From positions 1 to 6,009 of the forward strand of contig JANXZI010000588.1 in NCBI GenBank assembly GCA_025355595.1: DNA of 6,009 bases, given 5' to 3'. The position numbers and the translations under genes were made by a program. The first letter of the stretch is position 1. Every line of letters begins with the position of its first letter. A model generated the notes under the pieces. That model saw only the letters and a program-made list of their open reading frames with translations, was not told where the DNA came from and searched no databases. Below are positions 1 to 5,763 of the stretch, piece by piece. The DNA is from Spartobacteria bacterium (GTDB taxonomy: Bacteria; Verrucomicrobiota; Verrucomicrobiia; Chthoniobacterales; Chthoniobacteraceae).

Positions 1-47
1 AGTCCCGCAAGGGACGGCAGAACGGTTCTTCCATCCCTTGCGGGACT
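1..47. repeat. 47-bp imperfect palindrome, REP-like; possible terminator of an upstream gene
   Basis: Bases 1-14 (AGTCCCGCAAGGGA) are the exact reverse complement of 34-47. The 19-nt interior is itself nearly symmetric: 19-22 pairs with 26-29, and 16-17 can pair with 31-32. The whole unit therefore folds as one long hairpin centred near base 24. A T-rich run (48-61) follows the stem, so on the + strand it could act as an intrinsic terminator for a gene left of the window. A long GC stem between genes, with another hairpin close behind, is the style of REP/BIME elements. The element starts at the window edge and may extend further left. The inverted repeat is seen directly; its repeat-family and terminator roles are inferred. 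Confidence 0.7.
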
Positions 48-69
48 TTATTTTCTTCCTTCGACGGTC

Positions 70-89
70 CCCAGCGCTGAAGCGCTGGG
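70..89. repeat. Second GC-rich hairpin of the tandem repeat unit (8-bp stem, TGAA loop)
   Basis: CCCAGCGC (70-77) pairs perfectly with GCGCTGGG (82-89) around a TGAA tetraloop, and CTATTTTC follows. It lies 22 bp after the 47-bp palindrome. From memory, hairpins of the type CCCAGCGC-loop-GCGCTGGG-CTATT recur between genes in Planctomycetota/Verrucomicrobiota genomes. They often give spurious small reading frames with translations like SPALKRWAIFN, and this is the case here (+ strand frame 38-253). I infer a dispersed repeat. The stem with its T-rich flank could also weakly terminate transcription. Confidence 0.6.
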
Positions 90-150
90 CTATTTTCAAT
101 GCAGCCTGCCTTCCGCAAGCGCGATGTCAGGCAACCGGATACGCATGGAA

Positions 151-255
151 CGTTAGATGTTTGAAGTTAAGCCCCGCGCAGCGGCCTCGCGGAATTCGCG
201 CCAGCGTCTGTGGTCGTTCAGCGCCTGCGGCGGGTCAAACGGCAAACACCTAACG
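151..255. repeat. 105-bp segment bounded by 13-bp inverted repeats
   Basis: Bases 151-163 (CGTTAGATGTTTG) match the reverse complement of 243-255 (CAAACACCTAACG) at 12 of 13 positions, with the single mismatch at 157/249. The arms enclose 79 bp. This could be the ends of a small non-autonomous element, a long-range RNA hairpin, or chance in a repeat-rich spacer. No clear target-site duplication is visible outside the arms. Confidence 0.35.
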
Positions 256-274
256 CTTAACGCCAAACGGCAAA
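236..274. repeat. Direct repeat CAAACGGCAAA, two copies 28 bp apart
   Basis: The 11-mer CAAACGGCAAA occurs exactly at 236-246 and 264-274. Between the copies, TAACG occurs twice, 7 bp apart (251-255 and 258-262). The cluster overlaps the right arm of the 151-255 inverted repeat. It could be a degenerate tandem repeat or a binding-site pair about 90-125 bp upstream of the helicase start. Only the repetition itself is certain. Confidence 0.4.
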
Positions 275-300
275 TCAGGACATGCCCTGCAACCTGGATG

Positions 301-357
301 CCGTGCGAATAGGCGGGAAGATAGTTTCCCTTTTCCGCACGGTGGCCCACAGTGCGG
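301..357 (+). promoter_or_regulatory. Helicase leader with two mutually exclusive hairpins
   Basis: CCGTGCG (301-307) is the exact complement of CGCACGG (336-342). Inside it a smaller stem forms, GGGAA (315-319) with TTCCC (326-330), followed by TTTT. The same strand segment 335-340 (CCGCAC) can instead pair with GTGCGG (352-357), which lies 4 nt before the helicase ATG and contains the only purine-rich stretch that could serve as a ribosome-binding site. The first fold leaves that stretch free; the second buries it. The complementarities are seen in the sequence. A regulatory switch is inference, and chance pairing in GC-rich DNA is possible. Confidence 0.3.
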
Positions 358-361
358 GGCT

Positions 362-1663
362 ATGCCATTTCGCGCTCTCGGTCTCGGGGACAAAATTTTT
401 CAAGCCATCCAGGAAGCCGGATACACGGAGCCTACTCCCATCCAGGCGGCGGCGATCCCGCTCGTGCTGGCGGGGGGCGACGTGATCGGGATCGCGCAGA
501 CGGGCACGGGAAAAACTGCGGCGTTCACACTGCCGATTCTCGCGCGCATGGCGGGGATGATCAATGACGGCACGCCGCGGCGCACGCGCACGCTGGTGCT
601 CGCGCCGACTCGCGAACTGGTCGTGCAGATCGAGGAGAACATCCGCGCTTACGGGAAGCATCTGCCGTTTCGCATGGCGACGATTTTTGGCGGCGTCGGT
701 GAGCGTCCGCAGATGGAGGCGCTGCGCTCGGGTGTGGACATCGTGGTCGCATGCCCAGGGCGGCTGCTGGATCTCATGGATCGACGCTTCGGTGATTTTT
801 CGGGACTGCAGCATCTCGTGCTCGATGAGGCGGACCGGATGCTGGACATGGGCTTTCTGCCGAGCATCCGCCGCGTGATCCGCAAGCTGCCGGTAAAGCG
901 GCAGACGCTCATGTTTTCCGCGACGCTGTCGAAGGAGATCGAGGGGCTCACGCATGAATTCCAGCAGCACCCGAAGACGGTGCAGATCGGCCGGCGATCA
1001 AATCCGGCGGAGACGGTGGCGCAGTTTGTGTACGAAGTTCCCGGGCATCTGAAACCGGTGCTGCTCACGCATTTGCTGCAGGATCCGAAGATGGACAGCG
1101 TGCTCATTTTTTCCCGCACGAAACATGGCGCGGACAAGATCGCACGGCGGCTGGAGCAGGCGGGAATCAAGTGCGGCACGCTGCACTCGAACCGCTCCCA
1201 GAACCAGCGGCTGAAGGCGCTGAATGAATTCAAGGCCGGCACGGTGCGCGTGCTCGTGGCCACGGATATCGCGGCGCGCGGCATCGATGTGGACGGCATC
1301 TCGCACGTCGTGAATTACGATTTCCCGATGCACTCGGAGGACTACGTGCACCGCATCGGCCGCACCGGGCGGGCGAACCAAATCGGCGATGCGATCAGCT
1401 TTGTCGGTTCGGACGACTACGGCTCGCTGAAGTCGCTGGAGCGCTTCATCGGCCGCGGCATCGTGCGGAAAAAGGCGGAGGGCTTTGACTACAATCAGCC
1501 TGCGCCGCCGAGGCTGCCGGAAGCCCCACGCGGGCCGCGCGGAGGCGGGCGCCCGCAGGGTGGCGGAAATCGTGGCGGTGGTGGCGGCCAGCAGCGGCGC
1601 GACTCCGGTGGTGGCGGCGGCAGGCGCGACGATCGCGGGCAGGTCGGCTACCGTTTTCGGTAG
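362..1663 (+). CDS. rhlE: DEAD-box ATP-dependent RNA helicase, RhlE type
   Basis: This 433-residue enzyme would use ATP to unwind short RNA duplexes in the cytoplasm; RhlE proteins act in ribosome assembly, mRNA decay and cold adaptation. Every superfamily-2 motif is present: Q motif ending at Q28, motif I AQTGTGKT (45-52), Ia PTRELV (82-87), GG (110-111), PGR (132-134), II DEAD (155-158), III SAT (186-188), IV LIFSRT (248-253), V ATDIAARGID (300-309) and VI HRIGRTGR (330-337). The catalytic core ends near residue 375. A Gly/Arg-rich, probably disordered, RNA-binding tail follows (about 386-433), with a roughly 10-residue repeat. The ATG at 362 is supported because the conserved FRALGL element of the Q-motif region lies at residues 3-8, leaving no room for a longer N-terminus. 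The ribosome-binding site is weak (GCGGGG at 354-359). The RhlE subtype is assigned from overall resemblance and the tail; DeaD/CsdA is less likely because its C-terminal RNA-binding domain is absent. Confidence 0.93.
   Translation: MPFRALGLGDKIFQAIQEAGYTEPTPIQAAAIPLVLAGGDVIGIAQTGTGKTAAFTLPILARMAGMINDGTPRRTRTLVLAPTRELVVQIEENIRAYGKHLPFRMATIFGGVGERPQMEALRSGVDIVVACPGRLLDLMDRRFGDFSGLQHLVLDEADRMLDMGFLPSIRRVIRKLPVKRQTLMFSATLSKEIEGLTHEFQQHPKTVQIGRRSNPAETVAQFVYEVPGHLKPVLLTHLLQDPKMDSVLIFSRTKHGADKIARRLEQAGIKCGTLHSNRSQNQRLKALNEFKAGTVRVLVATDIAARGIDVDGISHVVNYDFPMHSEDYVHRIGRTGRANQIGDAISFVGSDDYGSLKSLERFIGRGIVRKKAEGFDYNQPAPPRLPEAPRGPRGGGRPQGGGNRGGGGGQQRRDSGGGGGRRDDRGQVGYRFR
1577..1636 (+). repeat. Imperfect 30-bp tandem repeat encoding the helicase RGG-like tail
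   Basis: GGTGGTGGCGGC occurs at 1577-1588 and again at 1607-1618, a 30-bp period equal to ten codons. Each copy runs into an Arg/Asp-rich half (QQRRDS, then RRDDR). This in-frame duplication builds the Gly-rich tail. Such tracts vary easily in copy number by slippage. Confidence 0.5.
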
Positions 1664-1721
1664 TCCGCGCGTCGCGGAGCAAACGCGCTTGTGTTGGGAT
1701 CATCGTGTCCCTATTCACGCC

Positions 1722-1753
1722 GCGGCTTTCGGCTTCCCCGGATCGAAGGCCGC
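1722..1753 (+). other. 10-bp hairpin in the amt leader
   Basis: GCGGCTTTCG (1722-1731) pairs with CGAAGGCCGC (1744-1753) over ten consecutive positions, with one G-T wobble and a 12-nt loop. It ends 26 nt before the preferred amt ATG. No T-run follows on either strand, so a classic intrinsic terminator for the helicase gene is unlikely. It may be a leader structure or a protein-binding site, and its function is unknown. Confidence 0.35.
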
Positions 1754-1779
1754 AAATCCCTACCCAAAAAATACCCTGC

Positions 1780-3234
1780 ATGTTTATGCCGCGTCTCATC
1801 GTGTCCCTGTGTCTCGCGTTACTTTTCCTGAGCGGAGCGGAACCCGCCTTGGCCGAATCCGCGCCCGCCGGACCGCCAGCGGCGACGGAGGTGCAGCGCC
1901 TCGCGGATCTGGAGGGCTACATCACGAATACCGCGCCCGGCGGCAAGGATGGCGCGGAGTGGAAAGGCCCGCTCGCCGGCCAGGCCGGGCCGGGGCACAA
2001 TACGTGGATCATGATCAGCACGGGGCTCGTGCTTTTCATGACGCTGCCGGGGCTCGCGATGTTCTATGGCGGACTGGTGCGGAAGAAAAATGTGCTGAGC
2101 ATTTTCGCGCAATGCCTCGGCCTCGCGGCGGGCGTGACGATCCTGTGGTGGCTGTGCGGCTACAGCCTGTGCTTCGCCCAGGGCAACGGCGTGCTGGGCG
2201 GGCTGAAGCACGCATTTTTTCAAGGCGTGGAATACGAGCCGAACACGAACTACTCCGCGTGGGTGTCGCATAATATCTGGGCGATTTACCAGCTCACTTT
2301 TGCGATCATCACACCGGCGCTCACCATCGGCGCGGTTGCGGAGCGGATGAAATTTACGGCGGTGATGCTCTTCAGCGCGCTGTGGATGTTCGCCGTTTAT
2401 TTTCCTGCGGCGCACATGCTCTGGGGAAATGGCGGCGCGTTCAACGGCATCGGCAACACCGCGGGTGCAAGCGTGAAGGCGATTGATTTTGCCGGTGGCA
2501 TCGTCGTCCACATGACGAGCGGCTGGTCCGCGCTGATCCTGTGCATCCTGCTCGGAAAACGCCGCGGCTTCGGGCGAGACCAGATGCCGCCACACTCGAT
2601 GGTCTTGTGCGCGATCGGCACCGGGATGCTGTGGGTGGGCTGGTACGGCTTCAATGCAGGCAGCGCCGTCGCGTCCGACCGGATCGCGACGACGGCCTTT
2701 GTCGCGACCACACTCTCGGCGGCGGCGGCGTGCTGCGTGTGGGGCATCATCGAATACCTGCACCGCGGTAAGCCGAGCGTGCTCGGTCTGTGCTCGGGAG
2801 CGGTCGCGGGGCTCGCGACGATCACGCCGGCGAGCGGCTTTGTGTCAGCAAATTCCGCCGTGATCATCGGCCTCGCGGCGGGTCTGGCGACGTGGTTTGC
2901 GTGCGCCAAGCTGAAGGCGCATTTCGGCTACGATGATGCGTTGGACACCTTCGGGGTGCATGCGATCGGCGGCACCCTCGGGACGATCCTCGCGGGGGTC
3001 TTTGCCAGCGAATCGGCCAATCCAAACCTCAAGGCACTTTTCGCGACTGGAAGACATCTCTGGCTGGAGCAACTGAAGGCCGCGGGTGTCTGGCTCGTGT
3101 GGTCGGTCGTCGCATCGGTGATCATTTACTTCCTCGTGGACAAGCTGGTGGGCTGCCGTGCGAGCCCGGAGGACGAGGCGCAGGGCCTCGACCTCGCGGA
3201 CCACGGCGAGGAAGGCTACATCGAGCAGGCTTGA
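1780..3234 (+). CDS. amt: Ammonium transporter, Amt/MEP/Rh family, with signal peptide
   Basis: The 484-residue product moves ammonium/ammonia across the inner membrane for nitrogen assimilation. I chose ATG 1780 (ATG 1786 is equally possible) because a signal peptide follows at once: an Arg-containing start, a hydrophobic core and ALA before E26. The frame is open back to a GTG at 1705, but that would bury the signal peptide behind 25 polar residues. About eleven transmembrane helices follow, from roughly residue 75 to 458. The conducting-site residues are kept: W215 (E. coli W148), D236 in DFAGG (D160), and the twin pore histidines H244 in VVHMTSG (H168) and H394 in FGVHAIGG (H318). The cytosolic tail has the family pattern GLDLADHGEEGY, which contacts P-II proteins in homologues. 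Unusual points are the polar stretch of about 50 residues between signal peptide and first helix, and the absence of glnK/glnB beside it. No confident sigma-54 site is visible. A sensor-type Amt is unlikely, since no signalling domain is fused. Confidence 0.93.
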   Translation: MFMPRLIVSLCLALLFLSGAEPALAESAPAGPPAATEVQRLADLEGYITNTAPGGKDGAEWKGPLAGQAGPGHNTWIMISTGLVLFMTLPGLAMFYGGLVRKKNVLSIFAQCLGLAAGVTILWWLCGYSLCFAQGNGVLGGLKHAFFQGVEYEPNTNYSAWVSHNIWAIYQLTFAIITPALTIGAVAERMKFTAVMLFSALWMFAVYFPAAHMLWGNGGAFNGIGNTAGASVKAIDFAGGIVVHMTSGWSALILCILLGKRRGFGRDQMPPHSMVLCAIGTGMLWVGWYGFNAGSAVASDRIATTAFVATTLSAAAACCVWGIIEYLHRGKPSVLGLCSGAVAGLATITPASGFVSANSAVIIGLAAGLATWFACAKLKAHFGYDDALDTFGVHAIGGTLGTILAGVFASESANPNLKALFATGRHLWLEQLKAAGVWLVWSVVASVIIYFLVDKLVGCRASPEDEAQGLDLADHGEEGYIEQA

Positions 3235-3303
3235 GCGCGGATGAACGGCAAATAATCCAGAGATCATTTGCAACGCGCGGCGCACACGCTTTTCTCCCCG
3301 CGG

Positions 3304-4407
3304 ATGAAAGGACTGATCGTCAGTGTCGCCATGTGTCTGGGATTTGCGCAGGCGCGTGCCGACCCGGACAATGTGAGCGTCGCGCTCGAAAAAATCCGTG
3401 ACGAGCATGACGTGCCCGCGCTCGCGGCGGCGGTGATGGACGAGGGGAAGCTCGTCGCGTACGGCGTGACTGGGATGCGGAGTGCGGGCCGCATGGTGCC
3501 GGTGCTGCTCGATGACAAGTGGCACGTCGGCTCCTGCACGAAGAGCATGACGGCGAGCGTCGCCGCGATGCTCGTCGAGGACGGGAAGATCCGCTGGAAC
3601 AGCACGCTGGGCGAAATTTTTCCCGACGATCTCGAGGAGATGAACCACGCGTGGCGCGATGTGACGCTGGAGCAACTGCTCGTCCACCGCGGCGGCGCGC
3701 CGCATGATCCGCCGAAGGATCTCTACGCCATCGCGGAGAAGCAGGAGGGGGAGCCGCGGGCCCAGCGCTGGGAATTTGTGCGCGGCCTGCTGCGCAAGCC
3801 GCCCGCGAAGCCGCCGGGCACGCACTGGATCTACAGCGACAGCGGCTACGCGATCGCGGGCGCGATGCTCGAGCGTGCGAGCGGGATGGCGTGGGAGGAT
3901 CTGCTGCGCACGCGCCTTTTCGAGCCGCTCGGCCTGAAGACCGCGGGCTTCGGCGCACCGGCGACGCCGGGCAAAATCGATCAGCCGTGGGGGCATCACG
4001 GATATGAGTCTCCGTTTAAGCCCGTCGCGCCGGGGCCGGATGCGGACTACCCGCCGGTGCTCGGCCCCGCGGCGACGGTCCACCTGAGCATCGCGGATTT
4101 TGCGAAGTACGCGCAGTGGCATGTGGACGGCGCGCGCGGCGACTGCCGGCTGCTGAAGGCGGCGTCCTTCCACAAGCTCCACACGCCGCCCGAGGGCCAG
4201 GAATACGCGATGGGCTGGTCGGTGACGAAACGCCGCTGGGCCGGCGGCACCGCGCTCATGCACAGCGGGGACAACACGATGTTCTACGCCGTGATGTGGC
4301 TCGGCCCGCGCGAGAACACGTGCTTCGTCGCCGCGTGCAACGCCGACTGCTGGGAAGCCTCCGACGCCTGCGACAGCGCGGTGAGGATGCTCATCAATAA
4401 GTACTGA
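3304..4407 (+). CDS. Secreted serine hydrolase, beta-lactamase/PBP4* family
   Basis: This 367-residue protein has the serine beta-lactamase/D-Ala-D-Ala carboxypeptidase fold (class C-like, Pfam Beta-lactamase). I preferred ATG 3304 because it opens a typical signal peptide (MKG, hydrophobic core, AQARA with cleavage near A19). The frame also reads back to a TTG at 3268, which would add 12 polar residues. The catalytic S-x-x-K is SCTK at 77-80. The second motif is Y177-S-D179 in IYSDSGYAIAG, where class C enzymes usually have Y-x-N. The third is HSG at 320-322 in place of KTG. The product should act in the periplasm on a peptide, ester or amide. The actual substrate cannot be read from sequence, since this family includes peptidases, esterases and transesterases as well as lactamases. 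Several Cys residues lie in the C-terminal part (281, 340, 345, 349, 356) and could form disulfides. It follows amt by 69 bp and could be co-transcribed. Confidence 0.85.
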   Translation: MKGLIVSVAMCLGFAQARADPDNVSVALEKIRDEHDVPALAAAVMDEGKLVAYGVTGMRSAGRMVPVLLDDKWHVGSCTKSMTASVAAMLVEDGKIRWNSTLGEIFPDDLEEMNHAWRDVTLEQLLVHRGGAPHDPPKDLYAIAEKQEGEPRAQRWEFVRGLLRKPPAKPPGTHWIYSDSGYAIAGAMLERASGMAWEDLLRTRLFEPLGLKTAGFGAPATPGKIDQPWGHHGYESPFKPVAPGPDADYPPVLGPAATVHLSIADFAKYAQWHVDGARGDCRLLKAASFHKLHTPPEGQEYAMGWSVTKRRWAGGTALMHSGDNTMFYAVMWLGPRENTCFVAACNADCWEASDACDSAVRMLINKY

Positions 4408-4458
4408 GCGCGCTTCCCGAATCCGCCAGGCTGCGCTATTGCTCCGCCATTCTCCGAC
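4408..4458 (+). other. Short spacer between hydrolase and kinase genes
   Basis: This 51-bp gap has no stable hairpin and no T-run, so the hydrolase gene has no visible terminator and read-through into the kinase is plausible. There is no purine-rich Shine-Dalgarno before the kinase ATG (the bases just upstream are pyrimidine-rich). CTATTG at 4436-4441 is a weak -10-like hexamer without a convincing -35 partner. Confidence 0.4.
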
Positions 4459-5763
4459 ATGGGACTCTCGACACGGAACTACGACATCCTCACGCGCATC
4501 GGCGTCGGCAACGGCGCGCTCGTGTACCGCGCGGTGGACAAGGTCACACATCGCCAGGTCGCACTGAAGCTGCTCGTGCAGGATGGAAATGTGGACCGCC
4601 ACTTCCATGCGGAGGCGCTCCTAGGGGAAGCGCCGCGGCTCGCGCAGCTCACCGGCACGCACATCTGCCAGCTCATCGAGGCCTTTCACGACGAGGATGG
4701 CCCGGTGCTCGTGTATGAATTCGCGCAGGGCGTGAACGGCGCGGAACTTTTCCAAAAGCAGAAGCCGGATGCCGCGCAGATCATTGACATCGCCGCGCAA
4801 CTCGTGAGCGCGCTGCGGTCCGGCGAGCGGCAGAGTCGCCCGCACGGCGACGTGAAGCCGTCGAATCTCATCCTCATGGAACTCGCGGACCGTCGGCCCT
4901 TCGTGCTCGTGCTCGACTGGGCGCTCACCGCATATCGCGCGGTCGCGGCGGATGATTCGCTCCCGTACCTTGCGCCGGAGCGGCTGCACGGCGCGGTGGC
5001 GACGCAGCGCGCGGATCTTTTCTCTGCGGGCGCGACGCTTTTTTTCCTCTGCACGGGGAAGACGCTCATCGCGGCGAAGACAATCGCGGAGGCGGAGTCC
5101 GCGTGGAAAGCCGCGACGCCCGCCGTGCTTGCAGACTTGCGCCCCGATCTCCCGGTGAAATTTGTTCAGTGGCTCTGCATGCTGCTAGATCTCTCGCCGG
5201 AGAAACGTCCCGCGTCCGCGGTGGATGCGCTGGCGTCGCTCGGCGCGCTGAATCCGCCGCCACCGCCCGTGCCGCCCGAGTCTTTCCGCGCGCGCCCATC
5301 TCTGCCGATTGCCTCGGGGATTGTGTCGCCGCCTCCCGGCAATGCGGTGTCTGGCTCCGCGATCCGCGAGCTTTCGCCTGCATCCGCAACCCGCCCCGCG
5401 CCGGAAAAGACGGACGCAAAACCCGCCGCCGTGCCGGTGAAAAAATCGCACGTCGCGATGACGATCGGGCTCTTCCTCGGCCTCGTGATCATGATTGCGG
5501 GCAGCGTGTGGTTCTTCTTTCTCCGCAAAGAGGAGCCCGTGAAATATCCCGGCGACACCGCCGATCCGCTCGCGCGTCCCACGGCCGCCGCACGCACGCC
5601 CTCGCCGTCGGTCGGCGAGGACATCGGGAAAAAATTCACGCGTCCGCCCGTGACCGCCGCATCGGAAAAACCGCCGAAGCGGTCCACACCCCGACCCAAG
5701 CCGACGGCAAAGCCGCCCGCAGCTACGCCGGTCGCTCCGGCTCCGCAGCCTGAGGCGAAATGA
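4459..5763 (+). CDS. Membrane-anchored Ser/Thr protein kinase with atypical motifs
   Basis: This 434-residue Hanks-type kinase should phosphorylate Ser/Thr of cytosolic targets. The kinase domain spans about residues 8-262: glycine loop IGVGNGALV (14-22), VALK with K37, catalytic loop HGDVKPSN (129-136, with D131 and N136), metal-binding D153 in LDWA, APE (172-174), D186 of the helix-F DxxSxG, and R250. The residues needed for catalysis are therefore kept, but the third loop Gly is A20, HRD reads HGD, and DFG reads DWA. The activation segment between D153 and APE is also short. A Pro-rich linker (265-330) leads to one transmembrane helix (about 331-355), then a Pro/Lys/Ala-rich outer tail of about 79 residues with no PASTA or other sensor domain. 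The start at ATG 4459 fits, as the glycine loop begins 14 residues in. The gene lies 51 bp behind the hydrolase gene, and its last 41 bp are antisense to the rsuA-like gene. Low activation-loop dependence is inferred from the non-RD motif. Confidence 0.88.
   Translation: MGLSTRNYDILTRIGVGNGALVYRAVDKVTHRQVALKLLVQDGNVDRHFHAEALLGEAPRLAQLTGTHICQLIEAFHDEDGPVLVYEFAQGVNGAELFQKQKPDAAQIIDIAAQLVSALRSGERQSRPHGDVKPSNLILMELADRRPFVLVLDWALTAYRAVAADDSLPYLAPERLHGAVATQRADLFSAGATLFFLCTGKTLIAAKTIAEAESAWKAATPAVLADLRPDLPVKFVQWLCMLLDLSPEKRPASAVDALASLGALNPPPPPVPPESFRARPSLPIASGIVSPPPGNAVSGSAIRELSPASATRPAPEKTDAKPAAVPVKKSHVAMTIGLFLGLVIMIAGSVWFFFLRKEEPVKYPGDTADPLARPTAAARTPSPSVGEDIGKKFTRPPVTAASEKPPKRSTPRPKPTAKPPAATPVAPAPQPEAK

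Larger units (their letters stand above)
98..300. other. Intergenic stretch without a convincing gene
   Basis: The only open frames here are short. The + frame 38-253 starts inside the palindrome and reads through both hairpins, so it looks repeat-derived. The - frame 350-153 has a more protein-like stretch only in its last 28 residues (roughly 236-153). The segment also holds a 13-bp inverted repeat (151-163 with 243-255) and a duplicated 11-mer (236-246 and 264-274), listed separately. I see no tRNA or recognisable ncRNA. Confidence 0.6.

Noticed and set aside
38..253. A 71-codon + strand reading frame in the left spacer
   Set aside because: It begins inside the right arm of the 47-bp palindrome and reads through the second hairpin. 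Its N-terminal translation is typical of repeat-derived spurious frames, and it has no ribosome-binding site.
1..361. CRISPR array or tRNA in the left spacer
   Set aside because: The repeats are only two copies of a short 11-mer and unrelated hairpins, without regular spacers. No cloverleaf or T-loop sequence is visible.
275..970. Long - strand frame of 231 codons opposite the helicase
   Set aside because: It is an Arg/His/Ala-rich antisense shadow of a helicase whose motifs are all intact on the + strand. It shows no recognisable domain.
1689..1717. Possible sigma-70 promoter for amt (TTGTGT, 17 bp, TATTCA)
   Set aside because: The spacing is ideal but each hexamer matches the consensus at only three of six positions, no better than expected by chance.
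1705..1779. GTG start for amt at 1705
   Set aside because: It would put 25 polar, proline-rich residues before an otherwise normal signal peptide, so ATG 1780 or 1786 fits better.
3241..3255. Mini-frame ATG-AAC-GGC-AAA-TAA between amt and the hydrolase gene
   Set aside because: Four codons with no ribosome-binding site and no sign of a leader-peptide attenuator; most likely chance.
2845..4608. Very long - strand frame of 587 codons across amt, hydrolase and kinase
   Set aside because: Its length comes from high GC at third codon positions on the + strand. The composition (Arg, His, Ala, Val) is typical of antisense shadows, and it crosses three well-supported + strand genes and their spacers.
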